NCBI RefSeq assembly: GCF_007004665.1
Contig: NZ_ML660052.1
Coordinates: 868,001 to 932,000 of the forward strand
DNA: 64,000 bases
DNA from: Denitrobaculum tricleocarpae
GTDB taxonomy: Bacteria > Pseudomonadota > Alphaproteobacteria > Kiloniellales > Kiloniellaceae
Direction: 5' to 3'
Part shown: positions 18,186 to 26,383 of the stretch, piece by piece
How the letters are laid out: each line of letters starts with the position of its first letter
How positions within the stretch are numbered: position 1 is the stretch's first letter
The notes under the pieces: generated by a model
Databases searched by the model: none
Told to the model about the DNA's origin: nothing
Seen by the model: the letters and a program-made list of their open reading frames with translations, nothing else
Program-made: the position numbers and the translations under genes

Positions 18186-19232
18186 TTATATGATTTCATC
18201 CTCGTCGAAGAGGGGATCTTCGTTGAGCTGTGTCGTTAGGCTGTCGATCGTCGCTCCCGCGTCGTCGTTGCGTTTGAGCCGCGCGATGTGAAAAAGGCCG
18301 TCGCCCTCGTTGGCGACAGGCAGATTGCTGCGACCGATCACCAGGCCGTCCTCCTCGGCGAAGATTTCGCTATCCAGTTCGCCGAAGGGATCGGAGATGA
18401 TGCCCAGCACGTCGCCTTCTTCGACCTCGTCGCCGATAGTCTTGAAGGCGCGCAGCAGACCACCCGCCGGGGCGCGTTGCCAGAAGCTCGAGGAGGACTG
18501 GATCGGCGCGGCCTTCAGCTTCGTGATTCCGCGCGCCGGGATCATTTTCAGGTGATGCATGATGCGCAGAATGCCGGTCACCCCCGCGCGCACGGCGAAT
18601 TCGTCAAAGCGCAAACCCTCGCCGGCTTCATAGAGCAGGACATCGATGCCGAGGTCCTGTGCGGCCTGGCGCAGCGAACCGGGCCGGGTCTTTGACGTCA
18701 GCACCAGGGGCGCGCCAAAGACTTCGGCCAGTTCCATGGTTTCCGGTTTCGACGGCGTCACGCGGATCTGCGGCAGGTTGGTGCGGTGGATGGCGGCGGA
18801 GTGCAGATCTATCCCCACGTCCGAGCGCCCGACGATTTCCGTCATGAAGATATGTGCAAGGCGGGAGGCGAGGGAGCCTTGCGGGCTGCCCGGGAAAACC
18901 CGGTTGAGGTCGCGGCGGTCGGGCAAGTAGCGCGAATGGTTCATGAAGCCGTAGGCGTTCACGATCGGAATGGCGAGTAACGTACCTTTCAGCTTGTCGA
19001 GGCTTGGCGCGCGTAAAAGCCGCCGGACAATCTCGACTCCGATGATTTCATCGCCATGTATCGCGGCACTGACGAAGAGCGTCGGCCCGGGGCGACGTCC
19101 ATGGGCCACATGAACCGACATGGAAACCGGCGTGTGATCCGACAGAACGCTGACTGGGAGATCAACGGTTCGCCGGGTGCCCGCCGGCACCCGGTGCTTG
19201 CCGATCTGAAACGCCGATTGGTCCGGCATCAA
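18186..19232 (-). CDS. Succinylglutamate desuccinylase/aspartoacylase-family zinc hydrolase
   Basis: A 348-residue M14-like metallohydrolase of the AstE/AspA family. The zinc ligands are visible: HGDE (His59, Glu62) and IDLHS (His144), the substrate-binding arginine segment DLNRVFPG (108-115), and a catalytic glutamate in YEAGEG (201-206). The C-terminal domain (about 250-348) resembles a biotinyl/lipoyl-like beta barrel common in this subgroup. Family members remove acyl or glutamate-like groups from alpha-amines. The start overlaps the rimK stop by 4 bp, so it is translationally coupled to RimK and may reverse, trim or recycle its product. The substrate is unknown. Confidence 0.85.
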   Translation of the reverse strand: MMPDQSAFQIGKHRVPAGTRRTVDLPVSVLSDHTPVSMSVHVAHGRRPGPTLFVSAAIHGDEIIGVEIVRRLLRAPSLDKLKGTLLAIPIVNAYGFMNHSRYLPDRRDLNRVFPGSPQGSLASRLAHIFMTEIVGRSDVGIDLHSAAIHRTNLPQIRVTPSKPETMELAEVFGAPLVLTSKTRPGSLRQAAQDLGIDVLLYEAGEGLRFDEFAVRAGVTGILRIMHHLKMIPARGITKLKAAPIQSSSSFWQRAPAGGLLRAFKTIGDEVEEGDVLGIISDPFGELDSEIFAEEDGLVIGRSNLPVANEGDGLFHIARLKRNDDAGATIDSLTTQLNEDPLFDEDEII

Positions 19233-20134
19233 CCCTTGCCCTTGGTTTTGGTCTTACCCGGTTTGGCCTGCTTTTCCATCAGCTCAATGACCTTCCCGGC
19301 GACGTCGATGCCCGTGGCTCTCTCGACCCCCTCCAGGCCCGGTGAGGAATTGACCTCCATGACCACGGGACCGTGATTGGAGCGCAGCATATCGACACCG
19401 CAGACGTTCAGGCCCATGGCCTTCGCCGAGCGGATGGCGGTGGAGCGTTCCTCCGGCGAGATCTTGATCATCTGGGCGCTGCCGCCACGATGCAGGTTGG
19501 AGCGGAAATCACCCTCTGCGCCCTGGCGCTGCATGGCGGCCACGACCTTGCCGCCGACCACCAGCGCGCGGATGTCGGTGCCACCGGCTTCCTTGATGAA
19601 CTCCTGCACCAGAATGTTGACCTTCGCGCCCCGAAAAGCCTCGATCACGGACTTGGCCGAACGATCACTGTCCGCGAGGACCACGCCGATCCCCTGGGTG
19701 CCTTCCAGGAGCTTGATCACAAGCGGGGCACCACCGGCCAGCTCCAAGACTTCCTCGGTCTGCTTTGGATCATGGGCGAAGGTCGTGACGGGCAGGCCGA
19801 TGCCTTCGCGGGAGAGGATCTGCAGTGATCGCAGCTTGTCCCGCGACCGGCCGATGGCAACGGATTCGTTCAGGGGATAAACCCCCATGACCTCGAACTG
19901 GCGTAACACCGCCAGGCCATAATAGGTGACCGAAGCGCCGATCCGCGGGATGACGGCGTCGTAGTGCTGCAGCTTCTCGCCGTTGTAGTAGATCGCGGGA
20001 CGGCGCGAGGCGATATTCATATAGCATCGCAGGGTATTGATGATATCCAGCTCGTGCCCGCGTTCCTCGGCCGCCTCTTTCAGGCGCCGGTGAGAATAGA
20101 GATCCGGATTTCGTGCCATCATCGCGATTTTCAT
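19229..20134 (-). CDS. rimK: RimK-type ATP-grasp glutamate ligase
   Basis: A 301-residue protein collinear with E. coli RimK, which adds glutamates to the C-terminus of ribosomal protein S6 and can make poly-alpha-glutamate. The opening ([18 protein letters not shown], and LRCYMNI near residue 35) is the RimK-specific N-domain; the ATP-grasp core includes [15 protein letters not shown] (about 136-150), [20 protein letters not shown] and the metal site [13 protein letters not shown] (about 261-273). The C-terminal tail is lysine-rich ([11 protein letters not shown]). It starts 4 bp after the RimB-like gene and overlaps the AstE-like gene. The target in this organism is not known. Confidence 0.9.
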   Translation of the reverse strand: MKIAMMARNPDLYSHRRLKEAAEERGHELDIINTLRCYMNIASRRPAIYYNGEKLQHYDAVIPRIGASVTYYGLAVLRQFEVMGVYPLNESVAIGRSRDKLRSLQILSREGIGLPVTTFAHDPKQTEEVLELAGGAPLVIKLLEGTQGIGVVLADSDRSAKSVIEAFRGAKVNILVQEFIKEAGGTDIRALVVGGKVVAAMQRQGAEGDFRSNLHRGGSAQMIKISPEERSTAIRSAKAMGLNVCGVDMLRSNHGPVVMEVNSSPGLEGVERATGIDVAGKVIELMEKQAKPGKTKTKGKG

Positions 20135-20138
20135 TTTT

Positions 20139-20717
20139 TTAGCTCCCTGTCTGGAGGTGGTTTGCGCGAGACGTCTTGCGCGGTCGCGGCCGTTTGATTG
20201 CGGTGTCTGCTTTCTTGTCGGATTGATCGGGCTTGTCGGATTGATCGGGGGAGGCCCCGCCGGGCGGGCCCACCAGGAATGACTTTCCTGGATCGACCAG
20301 CAGCTTTCTTCTGCGCACGGCGGTTCGGCCCAGAATCAGGTCGAATTCCATTTTTTCCCGATCCGCAAGCGACACTTCCATATGCCAATGACGTTTCCCG
20401 AACACCAGAAGGGTCTCGATCACATAGCGGTCTTCGGGAACGCCGCTGGTGTTCTTGATTTGCCGCTCATCCACCAGACGGGCGCTGCAGCGCTCGGATC
20501 TGGGCTTGCCGGGCTGCGGAACGTGAAACTCGATCCAATGCATGCCGTCTTTCTCGAAGACGCGGAGATCAACTGCGTGCAAGGCGGATGTCCGAGCACC
20601 GGTATCGATCTTGGCCCGCAAGGCGGAGATTCCAAGCTCGGGCAGGCCCACCATCTCGCGCCAGCCGATGATCTGTCTTTCACGGGGTTTGGGTTTCTGG
20701 CGCTGCAGGTTTTTCAT
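20139..20717 (-). CDS. rimB: RimB-like retropepsin-fold protease (Zn_protease family)
   Basis: A 192-residue protein of the family long annotated ATP-dependent zinc protease, which is really a retropepsin-like aspartic protease fold. The catalytic loop reads [13 protein letters not shown], with DTGA at residues 38-41; a second conserved strand, [13 protein letters not shown], lies near residue 150. Pseudomonas RimB, encoded beside rimK, belongs to this family and acts on the RimK/S6 system, supporting the symbol. The last 40 residues are low-complexity, charged and contain a [12 protein letters not shown] repeat from an 18-bp DNA duplication. Its start overlaps the upstream small gene (ATGA). 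Confidence 0.82.
   Translation of the reverse strand: MKNLQRQKPKPRERQIIGWREMVGLPELGISALRAKIDTGARTSALHAVDLRVFEKDGMHWIEFHVPQPGKPRSERCSARLVDERQIKNTSGVPEDRYVIETLLVFGKRHWHMEVSLADREKMEFDLILGRTAVRRRKLLVDPGKSFLVGPPGGASPDQSDKPDQSDKKADTAIKRPRPRKTSRANHLQTGS
20214..20249. repeat. 18-bp perfect tandem duplication in the rimB 3' end
   Basis: The unit cttgtcggattgatcggg occurs twice in succession, at 20214-20231 and 20232-20249. It keeps the reading frame and duplicates six residues of the disordered tail. Confidence 0.9.
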
Positions 20718-21001
20718 GGCAGGACATCTTCGTTCGCACGGCGGTAGTTCACAAAGCTATTGGCCCCCATCACCACAAAGAAACTCTCCATGTCGATGAG
20801 AACATAGCCGCGCTCGAACATCTCACGGGTCAATGTGCGAATGTCGTCTTCGTAAAGGCGGCGCCGGCCGGCGAGTTGGCGGACCAGCTTCGTGGGGATG
20901 CGGTATCTGCCCTTGGCCTTGCCGCCAAAGGACTCGCTGTAAAGCATAGCGAGCCTGTCAGCGGTGTCGGCGAACGGCGTCCGGGTCGGAGTCATTCTCA
21001 T
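20714..21001 (-). CDS. Small conserved-type protein heading the RimK operon
   Basis: A soluble protein of 95 residues from this ATG (one more ATG two codons on, and a longer form from 21046 with an unlikely N-terminus). The core YSESFGGKAKGRYRIPTKLVRQLAGRRRLYEDDIRTL, then EMFERGYVLIDMESFFVVMG, has a regular helix-turn-helix-like basic section and a hydrophobic C-terminal strand. I do not recognise a named family. It overlaps rimB by 4 bp and is the first gene of the operon, so it may be the positional counterpart of RimA in Pseudomonas rimABK or a DNA- or RNA-binding partner; both are guesses. Confidence 0.7.
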   Translation of the reverse strand: MRMTPTRTPFADTADRLAMLYSESFGGKAKGRYRIPTKLVRQLAGRRRLYEDDIRTLTREMFERGYVLIDMESFFVVMGANSFVNYRRANEDVLP

Positions 21002-21115
21002 TGGACCTGTTTTGTCAAAACACTCTGTTCCGCAGGGTTGCCTCATTTCCGACCAAGAGATCCGGGGGAGGACACTTCTTGCGAAACAGCCTAAGCGGAA
21101 TCGGTATGATTGGAT

Positions 21116-21179
21116 ACACTGTTATTAAAAATTTACCTATAGCAAAATTTTTTTTGCCTATTCAAATTTTTAATAGTGT
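21116..21179. terminator. AT-rich double hairpin, probable terminator
   Basis: Outer arms at 21116-21134 and 21164-21179 pair over 16 bases, with a 3-base gtt bulge on the left. Inside is gcaaaa-tttt-ttttgc. The element is very AT-rich against a GC-rich genome. It lies 15 bp past the end of the minus-strand gene that follows and upstream of the RimK operon, so it likely ends the former. The outer arm then serves as a U-rich tail on either strand. Confidence 0.5.
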
Positions 21180-21194
21180 TCTGAGGTTCCGGTA

Positions 21195-21833
21195 TTAACC
21201 GAACAGGTTTGCTTCTTCGCATTCTTCCAGCTTGACGTCCGAGGCGGCTGCAATGGTCTTGAGTGTCGTTGTGAAGCCATCAATAGCCTGCGGATTCCGG
21301 GCATAAACCCCGGCCACGCAGCCGTCCACGCCGGGTAAAACGCAAGCGGCGGCGCCGTGCGACCAAAGTGTCTCCAAGGGTGCCAGCTTTTGTGTACCGA
21401 TCGATGCCAGCAACTGCGCCCGCTCCGGCTCGAAGGAGATGGCGGGTGGGATCAGCAGAGCAATCTGCCCGCGTTGGCTCCAGCAAAAGCCCATCGCGTC
21501 GAACAGCCTTTCGGCTCTTGCCGCATCGCCGCTGCGAAGAAGCCAGGCATCTTGGGGCCGCCCGGTGAGGCGCCGCCAGATATTCTCTGGCCACGCCCGA
21601 AGACCGGGCGTGAGACGGCGGCTTTCGACGCCGGAAAGCTCCTCTCCGCCAAGCCAGGCGACGTCATGGCCGGAAGTCATGCTCCGGCAAAGCAGGTTTT
21701 GAACCGTTCCGGGCACCGCTTCATCTTCGCATCCGGGAATTTCGGGCCATGCGATCAACAGGCGCGGGCCGTCGATGGGCAGCTCCCACTGCTTTTCAGC
21801 GAAGTCCCTGCAGATGGAAAGACGGGTTGTCAT
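21195..21833 (-). CDS. Hypothetical protein, unrecognised family
   Basis: A soluble protein of 212 residues from the ATG at 21833 (a longer frame to 21875 is possible). It starts MTTRLSICRDFAEKQW and contains no membrane segment or motif I can assign. Four cysteines near the middle (LLCRSM, GFCWSQ, AAACVLPGVDGC) and a final ECEEANLFG stand out. Codon composition matches neighbouring genes, supporting a real gene. It stands alone between the RimK operon and the divergent glutathione transferase. The AT-rich hairpin just downstream suits a terminator. Confidence 0.6.
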   Translation of the reverse strand: MTTRLSICRDFAEKQWELPIDGPRLLIAWPEIPGCEDEAVPGTVQNLLCRSMTSGHDVAWLGGEELSGVESRRLTPGLRAWPENIWRRLTGRPQDAWLLRSGDAARAERLFDAMGFCWSQRGQIALLIPPAISFEPERAQLLASIGTQKLAPLETLWSHGAAACVLPGVDGCVAGVYARNPQAIDGFTTTLKTIAAASDVKLEECEEANLFG

Positions 21834-22076
21834 CACGATATCCGGAAGAACAGGCGTTTGGGCGAGGCTTCGCATTGACCCTGACGCGTTGCTGCCTTGA
21901 ATGCTATCCCAGTCTGTATCAGTCGTGCGGAGGGTCCGATTGGTTCATTGGGACGAGAATTAAAAATGCGGCCTCTCTCCGAAAAAGCTTTGCATCCGGC
22001 GCGAAGGTGGATTTCCCTGTTCCCGAGTCCTCAGCCTCCGATTCTTCGGCCGGAAATCAGAACGGAAACGACAGCA

Positions 22077-22724
22077 ATGCTTCAGCTTTACTACTATCCC
22101 GGAAACGCAAGCATCACACCCCACATGCTGCTCGAGGAGCTTGGCGTTTCCTACGAGCTCAAATTCGTCGACCGGACCAAGAAGGAGCATAAGACGCCGG
22201 AATATCTGGCACTGCACCCCTCCGGCCTGATTCCCGTTCTGATCGATGGCGAGGGGGCGGACCGCCTGGTCCTGCATGAGACGGTCGCGGTCTGCCTGCA
22301 TATTCTGGACCGCAATCCTGATTCAGAATGGACGCCGGCCCTGGGTTCACCTGAGCGCGCGCAGCTTTATAAATGGCTGTGCTACATGACCAATACGATC
22401 CAGTCGACCTATCTGATGTATTTTTACAGCCACCGTTACACCACTGACCAGGCCGGCAAGGATGCAGTGGCCGCGGCGGCGGAAGCGCGCCTGAACGGCA
22501 GCTTCGATATTCTGGAGGCGGCGTTGGAAGGTAAGCCCTATCTGCTGGGCGAGCAGATCAGCGTCTGCGATCTTTATCTGCTGATGCTGTCGCGTTGGGG
22601 CCGCGGGATGACACGTCCGCCGCGCAGCCTGACCAATACCGGCGCGCTCATTGAGCGGCTTCTGGAGCGTCCTGCGGTGAAGCGGACGATCGAACAGGAG
22701 GGTGTTGCGCCGCCTTTCGCCTGA
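22077..22724 (+). CDS. Glutathione S-transferase
   Basis: A 215-residue cytosolic GST. The N-terminal thioredoxin-like domain starts LQLYYYPGNASITPHMLLEE, where a serine or asparagine near residues 10-12 could activate glutathione, and has the cis-proline segment PSGLIPVLIDG and the LHETVAVCLHI glutathione-binding turn (near 65). The helical C-terminal domain contains GEQISVCDLYLLMLSRW, with the conserved capping Asp. The ATG at 22077 is chosen over an in-frame upstream start because it gives the family's exact N-terminus. Electrophile detoxification is the likely role; the substrate is unknown. Confidence 0.9.
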   Translation: MLQLYYYPGNASITPHMLLEELGVSYELKFVDRTKKEHKTPEYLALHPSGLIPVLIDGEGADRLVLHETVAVCLHILDRNPDSEWTPALGSPERAQLYKWLCYMTNTIQSTYLMYFYSHRYTTDQAGKDAVAAAAEARLNGSFDILEAALEGKPYLLGEQISVCDLYLLMLSRWGRGMTRPPRSLTNTGALIERLLERPAVKRTIEQEGVAPPFA

Positions 22725-22766
22725 TCGTGCCGTCTTTTCGGGGTTTTCAGGGATGCAATCTGCCGG

Positions 22767-25160
22767 TCAGGCGGAATTGGCCTGCGACGTATCTTCCCGG
22801 AGCGATTTGCGCTGAACGATGCGGTTGCCGGGGAAGTGCAAGGTGACCTCGGTGCCTTTTTCCGGCTCGCTCTCGATCTTCAGGCGTCCGCCGTGCAGCT
22901 CGATCAGGGAGCGGGAGAGGGGCAGCCCCAATCCGGTGCCGTCGTATTTCCGGCTGAGCGAGCTTTCGACCTGACCGAAGGGCGTCAGGGCTTTGGTGAT
23001 ATTCTCGGCGGTCATGCCGATTCCCGTGTCGGCAATGATGATCCTGTAGGCATCTTTCTCCGGCTCGTTCTTCAGTGTCACGGTGATCCGGCCGCCGGCA
23101 GGGGTGAACTTCAAGGCGTTGGAGAGAATGTTCAGGAGGATCTGACGCAACATGCGCTCGTCGGTCATCAGGTAGGGAAGATCTGCGTCCGCTTCGATTC
23201 GGAAGGAAACTTCGTTGGCATGGGTCATGGCCTTCACGATATTGAGGCAACTTGACAGGACGTCGGCGACATCGGTTGGCGCGTCGATCAGTTCCAGGCG
23301 TCCGGCTTCGACTTTCGAGAGATCCAGGATGTTGTTGATGATGCCCAGCAGGTGAGTCGCGCTGGTCCGGATGTCCCGCGCGTAATCGCCGTAGCGCGAA
23401 TCGCCCATTTCGCCGAACATCTGATTTTCCAGGATCTCCGCGAAACCGATGACCGCGTTCAGGGGCGTGCGCAGTTCGTGGCTCATGTTTGCCAGGAACT
23501 CGGATTTTGCCCGGTTCGCCGATTCCGCTTCTTCCTTGGCCAGTTGCAGATCTTCTTCCGCCTGTTTGCGCTCGGTCACGTCGATGCCGATGGCAACGCA
23601 ATAGGCGACCTTGCCGGACTCGTCTCGCAGGGCCGTATTGGACCACTCGATCAGGCGTTGGCCGCCCTTCCGGCAGGTCCAGTAGTTGAGGTGGGTGTTC
23701 GGGTAGACCCCCATGCGCAGGCTGCTGAGCATGTTCTTGAGGCTGTCGTGGTCCTGATCGGGAATGACGAAGTCGTAGACCGGCCGGCCAATGACTTCCG
23801 ACAGGCTGTAACCCGACAGGCGCTCGCAGGCTTTGTTGAAGCGTACGACCTGCCCGTCCATGTCGATCACGCAGATCAGGGCTTCGGCGGTGTCCAGCAT
23901 GGCGACGACGAATTCCCGTTCGCGGCGCAGAATTTCGTTGGCCCGCCGGCGCTCGGTGATATCCATGACCGTGCCCTGATACCCGAGCACCTCGCCGTCT
24001 TCGTCGCGGATGACATAGGCGTTCTCGCTGACCCAAATGCGCTGCCCGTCGCTCAAACGGTGAACTTCTGAAATGAAGTTATCGATCCGGCCATCCCGGT
24101 TGATAAGACGGAAGAATTCCTCTCGGCGGCCCGCATCCACATACCAGGAATTGGATTCGGAGCTGACGGCGGTCAGGAGTTCCGACTCCCTGGTGAAACC
24201 GTTCAGCTTGACCATGGCGGGGTTACAGCCGATGCAGGTGCCGTCCGGCAGGCTGCGGTAGATGCCCTCGGTGGCGTTTTCGAAGAGTCCGCTGTAGCTC
24301 TCTTCGGCGGCCCAGAGTGCTTCCTGGCGCAGGGTCACCAGCCGCAGCAGATAGGCCAGGCCGATCGAAAGCAGCAGGCCCAGCACCAGGACGATTTTAT
24401 CTGCGTTCATCGACTGGGCCGCGATTGAGTCCGGGCCGGGCGTCAGGGACAGGTCCCAGGTCCGGTTGAGCAGTTTGACACTGTGCGTGGTGGTGAAGGC
24501 GTCGTCCCCGGAAGCCGTTCCGCGGCTGTAGAGGGCGTGCTCGCCGTCCCGGATCGTGATCCGGTAATCGCTTCTCGCGACCTGGGCGAGCGCTTCCGTC
24601 ATCAGGGATTCGACCCGGAAAACGCCGTTCAGATACCCCTCCAGCCGGCCGTCTCGAATCAGCGGATAGAAGGTTGTGAAGCCTTTGCCGCCTTGAAGCA
24701 GCATGACCGGCCGTGTTGCCATATCCCGGTTGCTCCTCAGGGTCCGTTCCATCAATTCCCCGGCGATGGGGTGTTCGGCCAGGTTGGCGCCCAAGGCGGG
24801 TCCGTTCCCTGCGACAGGGGCGACCCATTGAATGACCCCTTCCGGGTTGACCCAATTGATGGCCTGAAAACCCGAGAACTGAAGTTGAAGTGATTCGACG
24901 GTTTCCACGTAAGCATCGTGATTGTTGATCTGGCCCTTCATCCAGAGGTTACGAATGTGCTCGATGATGCTCAGGTGGTTGGCGATGTGGTCCTCAAGCT
25001 GTCCGGCAGTCTGCTGCCCGATGAGATTGGCCTCGTTGCGGATCGCGGCCGTCTGGTTATGAGAGAGAAACCAGGAAACGCCCAAAACCGCCGAGGCCAG
25101 GCATAAAAAAACAGCCAGCGGGAAATAGCGTGACAGGGTTTTGGGACGGGACATCTTCAT
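22767..25160 (-). CDS. CHASE-PAS-PAS sensor histidine kinase
   Basis: About 797 residues from the ATG at 25160 (a TTG start at 25193 is possible). Order: membrane helix (about 13-31), periplasmic CHASE-type sensor (about 50-240, with INWVNPEGVIQWVAP), second membrane helix (about 254-276), PAS (285-405), PAS-PAC (415-530), HisKA with phospho-acceptor FLANMSHELRTPLNAV (His561), and HATPase_c with N box NILSNALKF, G1 DTGIGM, F box FGQVESS and G2 GTGLGL. There is no receiver domain and no response regulator beside it, so it is an orphan kinase. CHASE domains sense small extracellular ligands. It is divergent from the mutasome operon. Confidence 0.92.
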   Translation of the reverse strand: MKMSRPKTLSRYFPLAVFLCLASAVLGVSWFLSHNQTAAIRNEANLIGQQTAGQLEDHIANHLSIIEHIRNLWMKGQINNHDAYVETVESLQLQFSGFQAINWVNPEGVIQWVAPVAGNGPALGANLAEHPIAGELMERTLRSNRDMATRPVMLLQGGKGFTTFYPLIRDGRLEGYLNGVFRVESLMTEALAQVARSDYRITIRDGEHALYSRGTASGDDAFTTTHSVKLLNRTWDLSLTPGPDSIAAQSMNADKIVLVLGLLLSIGLAYLLRLVTLRQEALWAAEESYSGLFENATEGIYRSLPDGTCIGCNPAMVKLNGFTRESELLTAVSSESNSWYVDAGRREEFFRLINRDGRIDNFISEVHRLSDGQRIWVSENAYVIRDEDGEVLGYQGTVMDITERRRANEILRREREFVVAMLDTAEALICVIDMDGQVVRFNKACERLSGYSLSEVIGRPVYDFVIPDQDHDSLKNMLSSLRMGVYPNTHLNYWTCRKGGQRLIEWSNTALRDESGKVAYCVAIGIDVTERKQAEEDLQLAKEEAESANRAKSEFLANMSHELRTPLNAVIGFAEILENQMFGEMGDSRYGDYARDIRTSATHLLGIINNILDLSKVEAGRLELIDAPTDVADVLSSCLNIVKAMTHANEVSFRIEADADLPYLMTDERMLRQILLNILSNALKFTPAGGRITVTLKNEPEKDAYRIIIADTGIGMTAENITKALTPFGQVESSLSRKYDGTGLGLPLSRSLIELHGGRLKIESEPEKGTEVTLHFPGNRIVQRKSLREDTSQANSA

Positions 25161-25534
25161 CGTTTTACGATTTGTTGCTTTCTCTCTAACCAACTGTTTT
25201 GTGGTGTCTTTCCGGCGTTTCTCCGCGTTATCTCCTGTTAAGTGCTTGAGACGGAGCAGGTTGCTACCCTAGGTTATCCTTATTTATAAAAGACAAACTC
25301 TTTCCCGATTGATAACGCCGGTGTGATGCGCACAACTTTGTTTCAATTGACATTTGTCCGTCCGTAACCGGGGGCCTGCATTCCGCGCAGCACCCCGGTC
25401 CCGAAGACCGGCTTTGAGAGTCTCGTCCCATCCGAAGAGCGGGTTTTCCAATCCAGGGTTTATTGACTCTTTATCTATAGAACAGTTAGAACAAAACAGG
25501 AACAAATTGGAGTAACCGGGAGTTTGGCGGCGAA
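25161..25534. promoter_or_regulatory. Divergent intergenic region: histidine kinase and SOS mutasome promoters
   Basis: 374 bases without a gene. The right third is AT-rich (tattgactctttatctatag, with a possible -35 ttgact at 25463) and leads into the SOS box and imuA. The left part is upstream of the kinase. I see no other structured element. Confidence 0.6.
25489..25503. promoter_or_regulatory. LexA (SOS) box of the imuA operon
   Basis: The sequence gaac-aaaacag-gaac is an exact GAAC-N7-GAAC, the alphaproteobacterial LexA operator. It lies 31 bp before the imuA start. A further gaac at 25480 gives an overlapping half-site with shorter spacing. DNA-damage induction of the mutasome is strongly expected. 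Confidence 0.88.
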
Positions 25535-26383
25535 ATGTTTCGTTCGAATGCCCCAAAGCGGGAGCCTTCCGGCGCAGCGGCTAAGAAGCTTGCGGCCCTG
25601 CGGGAAGAACTCCGCAAGATCGAACGCAGTGGTTGGAGTGAGAAAACCGGCAAGAGCGTCGCGCTTGGGCTTTCGGAGGTGGATCGTCTTTTGTCTGACG
25701 AAGCGTCGCCCGGCTTGCGGACGGGGTGCTTGCATGAATTCGCCGGCGAAGGGGCCGAAGCTTTTGCCGCGATTATCTCCGGCCGCCTGAAGGGACCGGT
25801 GCTCTGGTGTGCGGATGCTCTGGCGGGCAGCGAACTCTATCCGCCGGGCCTTTCGGCTTTTGGGTTGGATTACCGGCGTTTGATCGTCGCGCGTTGCCGC
25901 AAGCCGCGGGAAATTCTGGCAGCCATGGAAGACGGTTTGCGCTGCCGGGCCCTGGGCGCCGTGGTCGGGGAGCTGTCTGCCGGGGTTGATCTGACGGCCA
26001 GCCGCCGGCTTCAACTGGCGGCGGAGAAAAGCGGCGTGACCGGTTTTCTCGTGCAATCGGCCTGGCGGGATCAGGTTTCGAAAGCTCCGCCGGCCGGAAG
26101 ACGGAAAATCGCCGGGGCCGGGCGTTCCGGCCGGGAGGTGCAGGCAAAAGCGCCCAGCGCGGCCTTCTCCCGCTGGTCGGTCGATGCCGCCAGAAACAGC
26201 GATAATGCCGCGGGCACGATGGCCTGGCGGCTTTCATTGCGCCGTTGCCGGAATGGCGGTAGCGGCGCCTGGACGGTGAAGTGGGATGCAAAGGCGTATC
26301 GTTTCTCTTTGGTTGCCGAGGCTGCCGACGGACAGGTTGATCCGCCGTCAGAGCAATCCTCAGGGCAACGCCTGGTGGGATAA
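25535..26383 (+). CDS. imuA: Translesion synthesis accessory protein ImuA
   Basis: A 282-residue RecA/SulA-related protein of the ImuA family, needed for damage-induced mutagenesis with ImuB and DnaE2. Recognisable features are the leader with an ALGLSEVDRLL segment, GCLHEFAGEGAEAFAAIISGRL (the degenerate P-loop region, near 68-90), FGLDYRRLIVARCRKPREILAAMEDGL (about 110-136) and the late AWRLSLRRCRNGG segment. The Walker A lysine is not evident, as expected for this family. The gene runs 98 bp past the start of imuB in another frame. It is preceded by a LexA box. Confidence 0.9.
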   Translation: MFRSNAPKREPSGAAAKKLAALREELRKIERSGWSEKTGKSVALGLSEVDRLLSDEASPGLRTGCLHEFAGEGAEAFAAIISGRLKGPVLWCADALAGSELYPPGLSAFGLDYRRLIVARCRKPREILAAMEDGLRCRALGAVVGELSAGVDLTASRRLQLAAEKSGVTGFLVQSAWRDQVSKAPPAGRRKIAGAGRSGREVQAKAPSAAFSRWSVDAARNSDNAAGTMAWRLSLRRCRNGGSGAWTVKWDAKAYRFSLVAEAADGQVDPPSEQSSGQRLVG

